A DNA stretch of 64,000 nucleotides from Paenibacillus sp. J23TS9 (GCF_018403225.1 NZ_BOSG01000006.1:62001-126000), one strand, 5' to 3'. Positions 49,749 to 59,185 are shown, numbered from the stretch's first letter. A program made the numbers and translations. Notes: generated by a model from the letters alone, not told the origin.

Positions 49749-49942
49749 CCTTTAGAAAGAGAAGAAATTTGCATGCTGGATGGACTGCATCCGTATGTGA
49801 GTTTGTTTCTTCTGGACCAAAAAACTCGCTATATTGGGTGTCTCTTTCCTTGTCTATGCAAGGATGTCCTCTTCCGTCTCTTAAACACACAGCCCAGCCT
49901 TCGTTCTGTATTTTATTTTGCCTGGAAACGGAGGAATGCAAC

Positions 49943-50797
49943 GTGCATAGACAAGATCAGAGGCTTCCCAAAACGAAAACTGGTGACGAGAAATCTAATT
50001 TAAGAGCGCAGCACTTGCTGCATAATAAACGAATTGTTCAGGAAATGGTGGAACATGCAGGCATACAATCCATCGATATTGTTGTTGATTTGGGTGCGGG
50101 TAAAGGCGCTATAACTTGGGATTTGGCGGAAAAGGCCGGTAAGGTAGTAGCGATTGAAAACGACCCTGCCTATGCGGAGGCACTCCGGCGTAAGTCGGAA
50201 GCCTTCTCCAACGTTATGATTATCGAAAGAGATATCCGGGAGGCTTATCTTCCCAAAGAACCCTTTCATGTCGTAGCGAACATTCCCTTTTTTATAACGA
50301 CCCCGATTCTGGATAAGCTAATGGATCCTCCAGGATCTTCTTTTCAAGGTGCGGTGATGTTAATCCAGCATGGCGCAGCCAAAGGATTTACTGCCCGCTT
50401 GATACGAAACCCGCGGCTGTTAAAGTGGCGGATGTGGTTTGACATGGAGCTGGTAAAGGTCGTGCCCAAATACCACTTTTCTCCCCCGCCTAGCGTGGAT
50501 GCGGCTATACTCCGAATTCGCAGGAAAGAAGATGTCAAAATTGCACTCCATCATCACCATGCCTTTGAGGGATTAGCCGAATACGGTCTGAAGTATCCGG
50601 AACTCCCTGTTTACGAAGCGCTGAAGGGAATCTTTACAACAACTCAAATGAAACATTTAGTCAGGAACCTCAGAGCTGACCGGCATGCACCTATATGTAC
50701 TTTAAACGAGCTTCAATGGGGAGTTGTCTTCCATGCGATGCAGGAACGGGTTCCCGCATTTCGTTGGCCCATAAAACTGAAGAAAAACAAACCGTGA
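49943..50797 (+). CDS. erm: Erm-type 23S rRNA (adenine-N6) methyltransferase
   Basis: 284 residues from GTG 49943, eight bases after GGAGG; the longer frame to 49769 is leader sequence. SAM-binding motif VVDLGAGKGAIT, acidic ENDPAYAE, and catalytic motif IV NIPFFITTP, as in Erm/KsgA enzymes. The N-terminal NLRAQHLLHNKRIV start and lysine-rich end suit Erm, which dimethylates A2058 of 23S rRNA and blocks macrolides, lincosamides and streptogramin B. KsgA is less likely given the leader peptides and the NIPF motif. The hydrolase gene follows by 37 bp. Confidence 0.88.
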   Translation: MHRQDQRLPKTKTGDEKSNLRAQHLLHNKRIVQEMVEHAGIQSIDIVVDLGAGKGAITWDLAEKAGKVVAIENDPAYAEALRRKSEAFSNVMIIERDIREAYLPKEPFHVVANIPFFITTPILDKLMDPPGSSFQGAVMLIQHGAAKGFTARLIRNPRLLKWRMWFDMELVKVVPKYHFSPPPSVDAAILRIRRKEDVKIALHHHHAFEGLAEYGLKYPELPVYEALKGIFTTTQMKHLVRNLRADRHAPICTLNELQWGVVFHAMQERVPAFRWPIKLKKNKP

Positions 50798-50834
50798 ATA
50801 TAAAAACGATGAGGTATATGAGGAGGAATTAGCA

Positions 50835-51677
50835 ATGAGCGAACAAATGATTACAGTGGACGGAATTGAGCTGTGTACAGAAAGCTTCGGCGACCGGAAC
50901 AACCCCGCTTTGCTTCTGATTATGGGTGCGACAGCATCCATGATCTGGTGGGATGATATCTTTTGTCAGCGTTTAGCAGACACAGGGCGATTTGTCATTC
51001 GGTATGATAACCGTGATGTTGGTCAGTCCGTAAATTATGAACCGGGAAATCCGCAGTACAGCTTGGAAGATATGGCGGATGACGCCGTGCGTGTACTCGA
51101 TGCTTATGGCATCCCTCGGGCACATATTGCAGGGATGTCATTGGGAGGGCTGCTGACTCTTTTCCTGACCATTAAGCATCCGGAACGGGTATTGTCCAAT
51201 ACGCTGATTATGACGTCTTCATTCAGTGACCCGGCTTTACCGGAGATGGAAGAAAAAGTAGGAGCGTTTTTTGCCACAGCGGAGACAGTCGATTGGGAAA
51301 ATGAGCAGGAGGTTATTGATTTTTCGATTAGGAAATGGAAAATACTGATCGGTTCTAAGCATCCTTTCGATGAGGCCAAAACTCATCAACTGATTGCTGC
51401 CGATGTGAAACGGACAAAAAATCTGGCAGCAAGTATGTTCAATCACGGTCTGCTTACAGGCGGAGAATCACTAATATCGCGGGTTAAAGAAATCAATGTT
51501 CCCGCTTTGGTGATTCACGGCACAGAAGATCCCATCATTCCTTACGCACATGGTGTGGCTCTTGCTGACGAAATTCCAGGTGCCAGACTGCTTTCGCTGG
51601 AAGGTGTGGGGCATGAACTTCATGAAAACGACTGGGGTACGATCATTGAAGCCATGACACGTCATACTTCGGATTGA
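50835..51677 (+). CDS. Alpha/beta hydrolase (RdmC-like esterase)
   Basis: 280 residues, ATG behind GAGGAGG. Nucleophile Ser in AGMSLGG, Asp in IHGTEDPI, His in GVGHELH. The early oxyanion region is LLLIMGATASMIWWD and YDNRDVGQS. Resembles aclacinomycin methylesterase RdmC and related esterases, a group that also contains serine macrolide esterases. Co-transcription with erm (37-bp gap, no terminator) suggests a role in inactivating the same drugs, which is inference. Confidence 0.88.
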   Translation: MSEQMITVDGIELCTESFGDRNNPALLLIMGATASMIWWDDIFCQRLADTGRFVIRYDNRDVGQSVNYEPGNPQYSLEDMADDAVRVLDAYGIPRAHIAGMSLGGLLTLFLTIKHPERVLSNTLIMTSSFSDPALPEMEEKVGAFFATAETVDWENEQEVIDFSIRKWKILIGSKHPFDEAKTHQLIAADVKRTKNLAASMFNHGLLTGGESLISRVKEINVPALVIHGTEDPIIPYAHGVALADEIPGARLLSLEGVGHELHENDWGTIIEAMTRHTSD

Positions 51678-51730
51678 AGCTAAGTCATATGAATGGAATC
51701 AAATCAACAAAAACAAATGTAGAAGGAAAA

Positions 51731-51775
51731 ATAAAACGGCAGCAGGGAATTTGACTCCCTGCTGCCGTTTTATTT
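51731..51775. terminator. Bidirectional terminator of the erm-hydrolase unit and the exporter
   Basis: AAAACGGCAGCAGGGA/TCCCTGCTGCCGTTTT, 16-bp perfect arms, A and T runs on both flanks. Confidence 0.92.
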
Positions 51776-51786
51776 CAAAATGATCA

Positions 51787-53241
51787 TTACTCCTCAGCCG
51801 GTCCTTTGATCCGCTTGAAGAATAAAGCGATAATCAGAGCGGCGATCGAGAAGAAGAATCCGATCATAAACGCATTGTGAACGCCAGCCACCATGGCCTG
51901 AGCCATCTGACCCGGAGAATTCGGATCGGACGAACCTTTCAGGAAGCTGCTTTGGCCCGATGACATCACGCTGATAAAGAAGGCTACGCCGATAGCTCCC
52001 GCCACCTGCTGGAGTGTATTCAAGATCGCCGTACCATGCGGATAATAGCGTGCCGGCAGCTGATTCATTCCGTTCGTTTGAGCAGGCATCATAATCATCG
52101 AAATGGCAATCATCATACAAATATGCAAAATTAACAGTTCGACCTTGGATGTTTCGACGGTAATCCGTGTAAAAAACCACATAATGATCACTAGAAAGAA
52201 GGTTCCCGGAATAATCAGGGCACGCGGTCCAAATTTATCGAAAAGTTTCCCGGTGACCGGAGAAATCAGCCCGTTCAGCAGACTACCCGGCAGCATGAGC
52301 AGACCTGATGCAAATACAGTCATCCCCAACGCGCCCTGGAACAGGAACGGAAGCAGCGACATGGTGGAGAACAGCGTCATCATCATGATGATCAGCATGA
52401 AGGCAGTCAACGTAAACATCGAAAATTTAAATGATCTCAGATCCATCAGTGGATCTTTCAACTTGAGCTGGCGAATTGCAAACAATAGCAGCGCCACCGC
52501 TCCAACCAAAATAGTACCGTATACTTCCGGATGGGACCATTTTCCTTCACCCGAGCTGCTGAAGCCGTATACGATGCCGCCGAAGCCGATCGTGGACAGG
52601 ATAATCGAGAGAACATCCACTTTGGGTTTGGTAGGCTGTGAAACATTTTTTAAATAAATAAAGGCTACAATGATGGAAATAATCGCGAAAGGCAATACGA
52701 GATAGAACAGCCATCTCCATTCAAAAGAGTCCAGAATCAGCCCGGAAAGCGTCGGTCCGATTGCCGGAGCGAACATGATGACAAGACCAATCGTTCCCAT
52801 CGCTGCTCCCCGCTTTTCCGGTGGATACAGAATAAGGATCGTATTCATCATGACCGGCAGCATCAGTCCGCTCCCTGCGGCCTGCAGCAGACGGCCGACC
52901 AGCAGTATGGAGAATTGGGGCGCAATTGCGCACACGATCGTTCCAAGGGTAAAGATAATCATAGCACCCAGGAACATTTGCCTCGTCGTAAACCATTGTA
53001 CAAGCAGTGCAGATGCCGGAACCAGTACGCCAACAACAAGCATATAGCCCGTAGCCAACCACTGCAGCGTAGGTGCTGACACTTTCAATTCAACCATTAA
53101 CTCAGGAAAAGCAATATTCAGCAGCGTCTCATTTAAAATGGAGAAAAATGCCCCCAATATTAATGAGATCAAGATGGGCAGCTTTTTCACATGGCTCATA
53201 TCCATTGAGGTGGAAGCAGTTGCGCCTCCCGAAGTATTCAT
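51787..53241 (-). CDS. DHA2-family (14-TM) MFS drug exporter
   Basis: 484 residues, ATG behind GGAGGGAG. Fourteen predicted helices, motif A-like LVQWFTTRQMFLGAM, motif C-like IGLVIMFAPAIGPTLSGLI in helix 5, as in EmrB/QacA/LmrB. Proton-driven export of drugs or dyes. Convergent with the erm-hydrolase unit, so the three form a possible resistance cluster. Close relatives include lincomycin exporters of the LmrB type; substrate not provable here. Confidence 0.9.
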   Translation of the reverse strand: MNTSGGATASTSMDMSHVKKLPILISLILGAFFSILNETLLNIAFPELMVELKVSAPTLQWLATGYMLVVGVLVPASALLVQWFTTRQMFLGAMIIFTLGTIVCAIAPQFSILLVGRLLQAAGSGLMLPVMMNTILILYPPEKRGAAMGTIGLVIMFAPAIGPTLSGLILDSFEWRWLFYLVLPFAIISIIVAFIYLKNVSQPTKPKVDVLSIILSTIGFGGIVYGFSSSGEGKWSHPEVYGTILVGAVALLLFAIRQLKLKDPLMDLRSFKFSMFTLTAFMLIIMMMTLFSTMSLLPFLFQGALGMTVFASGLLMLPGSLLNGLISPVTGKLFDKFGPRALIIPGTFFLVIIMWFFTRITVETSKVELLILHICMMIAISMIMMPAQTNGMNQLPARYYPHGTAILNTLQQVAGAIGVAFFISVMSSGQSSFLKGSSDPNSPGQMAQAMVAGVHNAFMIGFFFSIAALIIALFFKRIKGPAEE

Positions 53242-53436
53242 ATGAGTTTCTCCCTCCTAATTTACGTCATTTATTTATATATTTTGGCATCAGCCCGTTT
53301 ATTTTACCATAAGACAAGCTGGTTGACTTCTTTTAAATTACTTAATTTTTATACATCATTTCAGATCACACAACCTCATGATTGTTTTGCTGGTTTCCAT
53401 ATCTAACAACATATCCTGAAGCTTATTATCCGCTTA

Positions 53437-54408
53437 TTATCCTTCATCAAACAACGCCACATACTTCCCGTACCCCTCCTGCTTCAATTCTTCCTTCGGT
53501 ACGAAACGAAGGGCTGCGGAGTTCACCTGATAATGCAAGCCTCCCGGTTGCGGACCGTTATGGAATACATGTCCCAGATAGGAACCTGACAACCTGCCCC
53601 GCAGCGCGGTACGGATCTTTCCATTGCTGAGATCTGCCCTTTTGCTGATCAAGCCCTCGTGAATGGGTTTCGTAAAGGCCGGCAGCCCGGTTCCCGCATC
53701 AAACTGATCTCGAGAACAAAATAAGGGGTCGCTGTTCACCCGGTCCACGTAAATACCTTCCCTTGTGTTATTCCAATACTCGTTGTCAAATGCAGGCTCA
53801 TCTACCCCATTTTGCGTCACTTCAAATTGAAGACGGGTCAGACGTTTCTGCAGCGTTTGCTTGTCTTTTTTCGTATTCCAGTAACGCTCGGCAAACGAGG
53901 TTCGTCCTGAACCTTCTTGATAGAGATTATAGTGAAACCGATGGGTTTTGTAATAATTTTGATGAACGGCTTCCGCCGGATAGAACTTCCCTGCGGACAT
54001 GATTTCGGTCACGATTTTACCTTTAAACCGGCCGCTGGCCTGTAAAGCCCGTTTGGAAGCTTCCGCTTGTTCATGCTGCTGTTCGTTATGGACAAAAATC
54101 GCTGTGCGGTACGACGCCCCTCGGTCCATGAACTGGCCGCCCTTATCGGTCGGGTCAATCAGCTGCCAATAGATTTCAAGAAGTCTTTCGTATGGAAACA
54201 CTTCCGATTCAAAGGTGATTTGCACCGCTTCGGCATGTCCTGTTGTTTCCGTCCCCACTTCCTCATAAGTCGGATTGTCCGTATGCCCGCCCGTGTATCC
54301 CGAAACAAGCGAAAGGATGCCTGGAAGCTCGTCGAACGGCCTCACCATACACCAGAAGCAGCCCCCTGCAAACGTGGCCAGCTCCGTCTTATGATTCGAA
54401 TGTTCCAT
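53437..54408 (-). CDS. Fused peptide methionine sulfoxide reductase MsrA-MsrB (MsrB half atypical)
   Basis: 323 residues, ATG behind GAGGATC. MsrA domain (8-165) with catalytic Cys in GGCFWC and the GHAEAVQ strand. MsrB domain (180-320) with [23 protein letters not shown] and GHVFHNGP. The usual MsrB active site RYC-x-N is [11 protein letters not shown], so the catalytic Cys is Gln, and the resolving-Cys position in the GTG-LPAF loop is also not Cys; the zinc CxxC pairs are absent. The MsrA half should repair methionine-S-sulfoxide. The MsrB half may be inactive or use the Cys in LFCSRDQ. Confidence 0.9.
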   Translation of the reverse strand: MEHSNHKTELATFAGGCFWCMVRPFDELPGILSLVSGYTGGHTDNPTYEEVGTETTGHAEAVQITFESEVFPYERLLEIYWQLIDPTDKGGQFMDRGASYRTAIFVHNEQQHEQAEASKRALQASGRFKGKIVTEIMSAGKFYPAEAVHQNYYKTHRFHYNLYQEGSGRTSFAERYWNTKKDKQTLQKRLTRLQFEVTQNGVDEPAFDNEYWNNTREGIYVDRVNSDPLFCSRDQFDAGTGLPAFTKPIHEGLISKRADLSNGKIRTALRGRLSGSYLGHVFHNGPQPGGLHYQVNSAALRFVPKEELKQEGYGKYVALFDEG

Positions 54409-54481
54409 CGCTGATCCTCCTCTCCGGAATCATAAGTAGCTTACCCATGATTGCCGTTACTTTTGATCAGTAGCTCCCGGT

Positions 54482-54520
54482 AAAAAAACGCGGAGAATGA
54501 ACATCGGTTCATCCTCCGCC
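54482..54520 (-). terminator. Terminator of the serine hydrolase gene
   Basis: GCGGAGGATGAAC-cgat-GTTCATTCTCCGC with seven T on the minus strand. A near copy of the inner stem occurs at 60084-60105. Confidence 0.88.
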
Positions 54521-54539
54521 ATCAAGATGGGACGTCACC

Positions 54540-55533
54540 TCACTTGAATTGCTTCAGAATCTTTTCGTTGATATCCCAGACATCGGACCCGAAGTTGCTC
54601 GCGATCGTAATGTTCAGATTCTGCTTCAAACTATACGTCGATATAAAGCTTACGCCGGGGTCGCAGCCTTGGAAGAAGGGAATACAATGGTCACCGACCT
54701 CGATCAGCCACATCCCGTAGCCGTAACCGGCGGAGCCATCCGAGCTATGCAAATTCAGCATATTGGACACCATTTCCCTGGAAATCAGCTTTCCGCCTAA
54801 TAACCCGTCCCAAAACTTATGAATATCAAGAACCGTCGTAAACGCACCACCTGCGCCTGTTCCTTTAGCATCCACACTATAAATGTTCGTATAGAACTGC
54901 TGACGCTCCGAATCGTAAATATAGGCATTCGCGCAGCGGGCAGGCAGCCTGTCCAATTCATAGTAGCCGGTATCCGTCATGCCGCAGGGATCAAAAACAA
55001 CCTTTTGTAGATACTCGTCAAAACGCATTCCGGTCTTTTCCTCAATCACCAAACCGAGCACGACATAACCTGAGTTATTGTATTGAAATCTCTCGCCTGG
55101 CGGATACATCATCGGTTTGTTAATAAAAAGCGGCAGCAAATCTGCCGATGAACGGATTTTATAGTTGGGATAATCCTGCCATAGCTCATCATAATTCTTC
55201 ATTACACTTTCATCGAAATAGTCTGGAATACCGGAGGTATGATTCAGCAGCTGCTCAATCGTGATTCCATGATCAATCAAATTCAGTTCTATGCGCAGCA
55301 CGTCCCCGAGCCGGTCGTCGAACCGGAGCTTTCCTTCTTCAATCAATTGTAAAATCGCTACAGCCACAAATGCTTTGCCCGCAGATGCGGTAGCAAATCT
55401 CGTGTCCATTTGATTCGTCACCTGATTCGGCAGGTCAGCGTAGCCATAAGCCTTTTGAAAAACGACCTCGCCATCTCTCCGAACCGATATAACACCGTTA
55501 AAAATGATCGTCTATGAGTGCCTCGTAATTCAT
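54540..55533 (-). pseudogene. Beta-lactamase-family serine hydrolase with N-terminal frameshift
   Basis: The main frame (54540-55421, 293 residues) has the class C beta-lactamase/DD-peptidase motifs SAGKAF (SxxK) and YNNSGY (YxN), plus HTSGIPDYF. It lacks the expected first 35 residues. These are present just upstream in another frame: ATG 55533, NYEALIDDHF, then after removing one T from a run of five (plus strand A5 at 55500-55504) NGVISVRRDGEVVFQKAYGY runs straight into the main frame. A homopolymer frameshift, real or from sequencing. An intact product would be about 330 residues, cytosolic. Confidence 0.8.
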
Positions 55534-55622
55534 AATATTCTATATTCTCCTTCTTCGTCTGCGCCTGAATTAAGCTGTCCGACGAGTACATATTTGGGAA
55601 TCGCCCCTTCAGCCTTGCGAGC

Positions 55623-55906
55623 TTAAAAGAAAAAGAGCTGAAGCATGCCGAGTACAATGGATGCGGAAACGAATAGCTTGGCCAGAGCAGCCTTGTGCAT
55701 GAATTTCATGACAACTCCGATGACGGTCAACAGGCCAAAAAATCCCGCGGTCATTCTTGATACGGTAAAATTACCGGGAAGGGAAGAAACGCCATATAGC
55801 TAATGACGATCCCCAATACGGCGGTGACAAAAAATACGATATTGTTAATTTGAGGATCTTTAACCAGAAATAACAACCCTATAGTGAGTATACTGTGTGT
55901 TGTCAT
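55623..55906 (-). pseudogene. Small three-helix membrane protein with frameshift
   Basis: ATG 55906 opens TTHSILTIGLLFLVKDP..., one or two membrane helices to FLPFP. Then the frame must shift by one base near 55774-55786 (run CCCTTCCCGG) to continue GNFTVSRMTAGFFGLLTVIG, a further two helices ending LGMLQLFFF. Around 95 residues if repaired. No ribosome site seen and no family recognised; probably a decayed gene. Confidence 0.5.
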
Positions 55907-56447
55907 AATTGGTGAGAAAAATCAACGGAAAAATGTTGATGCATCAAGGCGTATTTTCATATTTAATGAGAAGAGTTCCCTTAGTAAACACCGGATAAGA
56001 GACCCATTTCAGTATTAGTGAAAATTACCGCAAACCTGGACTTGCATATTTATTCACCTACATACATCAATTATGGACCAAGTCACTTCGGGCGCTATTT
56101 CGCAAATATGGAAGCCCTCGCGTTGTTTTGGCATCGGAAGAAATCAGTGGTTTGGTTTCAGGTCGACAGTAGTCCGCTCCCTGTTGAATCCCAGGCTAAG
56201 GAGGATCCTAAAGAAAAAATTACGGTGTCCACAGAACAAACTTCCCCTCTCTTTCTTGTTCCAAAATAATCCCATTCGTAACAGAATCTATATTCTGTTA
56301 CGAAAGAAGTATCTAAGAAAAAACCTTCATTCTCTCTCAGCAAGAGTTTGAAGGTTTTTACGCGGCTGTAATCTTATTTGAACTAACGTTCCCCGTTAGC
56401 TTAATAGATCCCATTTGTAGCCTCAATGCCAACTACCACTTATTCTA
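55907..56447. other. Gene-poor region with inverted repeat and terminator
   Basis: No convincing gene; a plus-strand frame at 56018-56269 has no supporting motif. Holds a perfect 12-bp inverted repeat TCGTAACAGAAT (56276-56287) / ATTCTGTTACGA (56292-56303) and an AAAAACCTTCA/TGAAGGTTTTT hairpin (56318-56360). Confidence 0.45.
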
Positions 56448-56616
56448 TTAATCTCCCTTTACTTTTGTTTCTTCCTCGCTCGGATCGCGGTTACTGGAAG
56501 CGTGAATAAACTGCTCATGAAAATTCGTCCAGTTGGCTACTTCCATGAGCAGATTCGTTAGCTTGATTCGTGGTAGCAGCTCATAAAGGGAAAGACTGAA
56601 ATTCCGGGATCTGAAT
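56448..56616 (-). pseudogene. Fragment of a Tn3-family transposase (TnpA)
   Basis: Read on the minus strand, about 55 codons give FSLSLYELLPRIKLTNLL, MEVANWTNFHEQFIH, SSNRDPSEE and then a stop. The order LLPRIKLT-LLMEV-WT-F is typical of the conserved middle of Tn3-family TnpA proteins. No flanking transposase sequence or terminal repeats could be confirmed. A remnant marking past transposition next to the AT-rich operon. Confidence 0.6.
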
Positions 56617-56659
56617 TTTCAGACACAAAATAATCTCAAAGTTTATGCAACGCTAATGC

Positions 56660-57610
56660 TTAAGTATATCTCCTTAAAAAATTAAACATTAGTGGAACAG
56701 CATCCACAAAAAAGGCTTCATCACCGTGTCCAGCCTTATCCAGGACGTGAAGTTCTACTTTATCCTTTCCTGCTTTTTCTTCTATTAATTGAGCAAGTTC
56801 AATTGACTGCTGGGGAGGAACAGTATCGTCTTGTGCTCCATGAACTATAAGAAATTGTGGAATATCTGAATTAACATGTGTTATTGGTGAAAGGGCTTGA
56901 GCCTTTTCAGGAACATCACTTGCCAGTGCACCAAAAACTAATGATTCTACCGAATCAGGATTACCATACGACAACGACGGTGAGACACCAGTTTTTAATA
57001 TATGCTCACTCATTTGTTCCTTCATGGCAAGAATATTTGTTGGACCACAGAAATCTATAACTCCCTGAACATCGCTTGAATAGTCGGAGTTTCCATAGGA
57101 TAATCCCTCCAACTCTTTTACACCTGAGGAAGTTCCCAATAAAGATGCTAGAGTACCTCCAGCAGAAATACCAATTGCAACAATTTTCTCCGGATTAAGC
57201 CCATATTGTTCTGCATTAGCACGTAGATACCTAATTGATGCTTTTGTATCATATACAAGTCGTGGGTACTCTCCTTCGCTGCTTAAAGTGTAATTAACAC
57301 TTACTACAGCAAATCCTAATTCTCTGGCTAAAAGAGGTATCTCTAATTGAGTTCCCCTTTTGTCTCCAAACAGAAATCCGCCTCCGAAAAAGAAAACCAA
57401 CACAGGAAATGGCTTTTCACCTTGGTCTGGCAGATAAATATCCAGAGTTTTTGAATCTGGTAAATCACAAAATGGTAAGTCAAGGTATTTTGTTTTAATA
57501 TCTGATATATTAGCATTTACATCTTCCAAAAATTCAGGAGGAAAATTTGCAAGTATCTCCTTAACCATTTCAGATTTCGCCTTACCGCAGATAAAAATTT
57601 CTTGTTTCAT
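56660..57610 (-). CDS. Alpha/beta hydrolase of the HSL/carboxylesterase type
   Basis: 316 residues. Oxyanion-hole stretch FFFGGGF (HGGG variant with Phe for His), nucleophile Ser in GISAGG, Asp in GAQDDTVP, His in AGHGDE. Codon use and AT content differ from flanking genes. Last gene of a TetR-DUF998-esterase unit on DNA that looks acquired. Likely hydrolyses small esters in the cytosol; substrate unknown. Confidence 0.85.
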   Translation of the reverse strand: MKQEIFICGKAKSEMVKEILANFPPEFLEDVNANISDIKTKYLDLPFCDLPDSKTLDIYLPDQGEKPFPVLVFFFGGGFLFGDKRGTQLEIPLLARELGFAVVSVNYTLSSEGEYPRLVYDTKASIRYLRANAEQYGLNPEKIVAIGISAGGTLASLLGTSSGVKELEGLSYGNSDYSSDVQGVIDFCGPTNILAMKEQMSEHILKTGVSPSLSYGNPDSVESLVFGALASDVPEKAQALSPITHVNSDIPQFLIVHGAQDDTVPPQQSIELAQLIEEKAGKDKVELHVLDKAGHGDEAFFVDAVPLMFNFLRRYT

Positions 57611-57770
57611 ATCTACATTATCCTTTCACATTGTATTGTGGTTGCCTAGCATGTCCAGGGTCCGGCGATTCTAAATCGACGTTCCTGTGCAGATGAGGCC
57701 GGTGACACTGTCGCCCGAGGACAAGATCGCGATGAGCAAATCCTGTATTGTTATAGCACAACCATAACCT
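57611..57770. other. GC-rich patch between esterase and DUF998 genes
   Basis: 57651-57750 is noticeably richer in G and C than the genes on either side. The plus strand can be read as VQMRPVTLSPEDKIAMSKS without a start; perhaps a gene fragment. Nothing identified. Confidence 0.25.
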
Positions 57771-58451
57771 TCAGACTTTTATGTTCATTTCGTAGTCCGA
57801 CACATTCATATTGCGACTTTTTACTTGTACGAAAAGTCCAAAAATGATACACCAAACCATTATTGTATATACAGACATTCTTTCAAAAACCGCAGCATAC
57901 ATATTATTATTTATCCCAATAAATAATGCGAAACTTATGATTCCTATAATGCAAAAAATGACACTCAACGTTGAAACCCATTTTTGTGGAAACATTCGAT
58001 GAGACATCAAGCCACCGCATAATATAGATAAGTTACCTCCTACTATAGCTAACATAGCTCCAATACCATGAAACGGTTCGCCCCACCAATCATACCCTGG
58101 AAACATACCAACCATGGTTATGCCAATTGCATAAATTGCAGTAAGTGCTAGACCTATGATTTTTCTTTTTGATGGCAGTGTGTTCATTATCATGAAATAC
58201 GCTATAGCGAATAAAATTCCATTAGCAAAAAAGCCAAAGTTCATAACAAAATATAAAGGAGAATTAATCATCCGCCCCATGAACTGTGTTACCACTGGTA
58301 TACCCAAATCACTAATATAGTTTATGGCATATTGATACGATGGGTTGCTCCAAGCATATGCTGATATAGCTTCGCACAAAAGATAAACAACCCCTGCTAA
58401 AATAAAGAGAATAGAACCTACTTGTAGTATTTTTTGACTGATATTTTTCAT
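57771..58451 (-). CDS. DUF998-family membrane protein
   Basis: 226 residues, ATG behind AGGAG. Six predicted helices; INYISDLGIP, MINSPLYFVMNFGFF and FHGIGAMLAIVGGNLSIL are typical of DUF998. Function not known for the family. Middle gene of the AT-rich operon, 136 bp after the TetR gene and 160 bp before the esterase gene. Confidence 0.85.
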   Translation of the reverse strand: MKNISQKILQVGSILFILAGVVYLLCEAISAYAWSNPSYQYAINYISDLGIPVVTQFMGRMINSPLYFVMNFGFFANGILFAIAYFMIMNTLPSKRKIIGLALTAIYAIGITMVGMFPGYDWWGEPFHGIGAMLAIVGGNLSILCGGLMSHRMFPQKWVSTLSVIFCIIGIISFALFIGINNNMYAAVFERMSVYTIMVWCIIFGLFVQVKSRNMNVSDYEMNIKV

Positions 58452-58587
58452 TAGTTATTTCTCCTGTCGTCTTTGTTCAATTTTTGCTGGTTAGAGTAAA
58501 GAACACTCCTTCAAGGGATGGTTTATGAATGTTAGTCTCATTCAAATTTTTTTCTGCAATTTTAGAAGAAGTCAAACCATCCCCTAC

Positions 58588-59163
58588 TTATTCAAACAAC
58601 TCATTTATCGTAGTATCAATAATAAAATCTACGGCTTCTTTGGTACCACTAACAGTAAAATCAAATTGGAATATTGAAGATAATAAACAATCTACAACTT
58701 GTGTTGCCATATCCAAACTTTTCTTTGGGATAAGTTCATATTCCGAGATTAAATTTTCCATTCTTATTTTATCGTTATTGAAATCCTGCTCCATATAATC
58801 GGGGGGTAGCTTTTGGATAATCAATGCCCACTCATCCCACATTGATGTTAACCATGACATAGTAGACAATTCTATTGCCAAAGCTTTGAGCCCCTCTGCA
58901 AGGCCATGTTTACTTGAATCTATTTTCATTTTATCGTATAAAATTTGATCTAGTTCTTTTTGATATTCATCAGCGGTTTTCACAAACAGTAATTCTTTGC
59001 TTGAAAAAAATTGATAGAACGCTCCGGTAGAAATGTTTGCTCTCTGTACAATATCTCGGATACCAGTTTTTGAGTAACCATACTGCTTCCAGCATTCCTT
59101 ACAAGCATTGATTAGATTTTGTTTGATTATTTGTCGTTCATGTTCTGTAAAGCTCTTAGACAT
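58588..59163 (-). CDS. TetR/AcrR-family regulator of the AT-rich operon
   Basis: 191 residues, ATG behind GGGAGGTG. Helix-turn-helix GIRDIVQRANISTGAFYQFFSSKELLF; helical ligand domain after. A 12-bp perfect inverted repeat lies between its promoter and start, so it should repress its own operon (DUF998 and esterase genes) until an inducer binds. AT-rich like the two genes downstream. Confidence 0.9.
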   Translation of the reverse strand: MSKSFTEHERQIIKQNLINACKECWKQYGYSKTGIRDIVQRANISTGAFYQFFSSKELLFVKTADEYQKELDQILYDKMKIDSSKHGLAEGLKALAIELSTMSWLTSMWDEWALIIQKLPPDYMEQDFNNDKIRMENLISEYELIPKKSLDMATQVVDCLLSSIFQFDFTVSGTKEAVDFIIDTTINELFE

Positions 59164-59185
59164 ACTATTGCACCTCCCATATTAT

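Noticed and set aside
56356..56393. GGGG...CGCGTAAA segment of about 38 bp resembling a Tn3-family terminal repeat
   Set aside because: Its orientation relative to the transposase fragment is wrong and no second copy was found.
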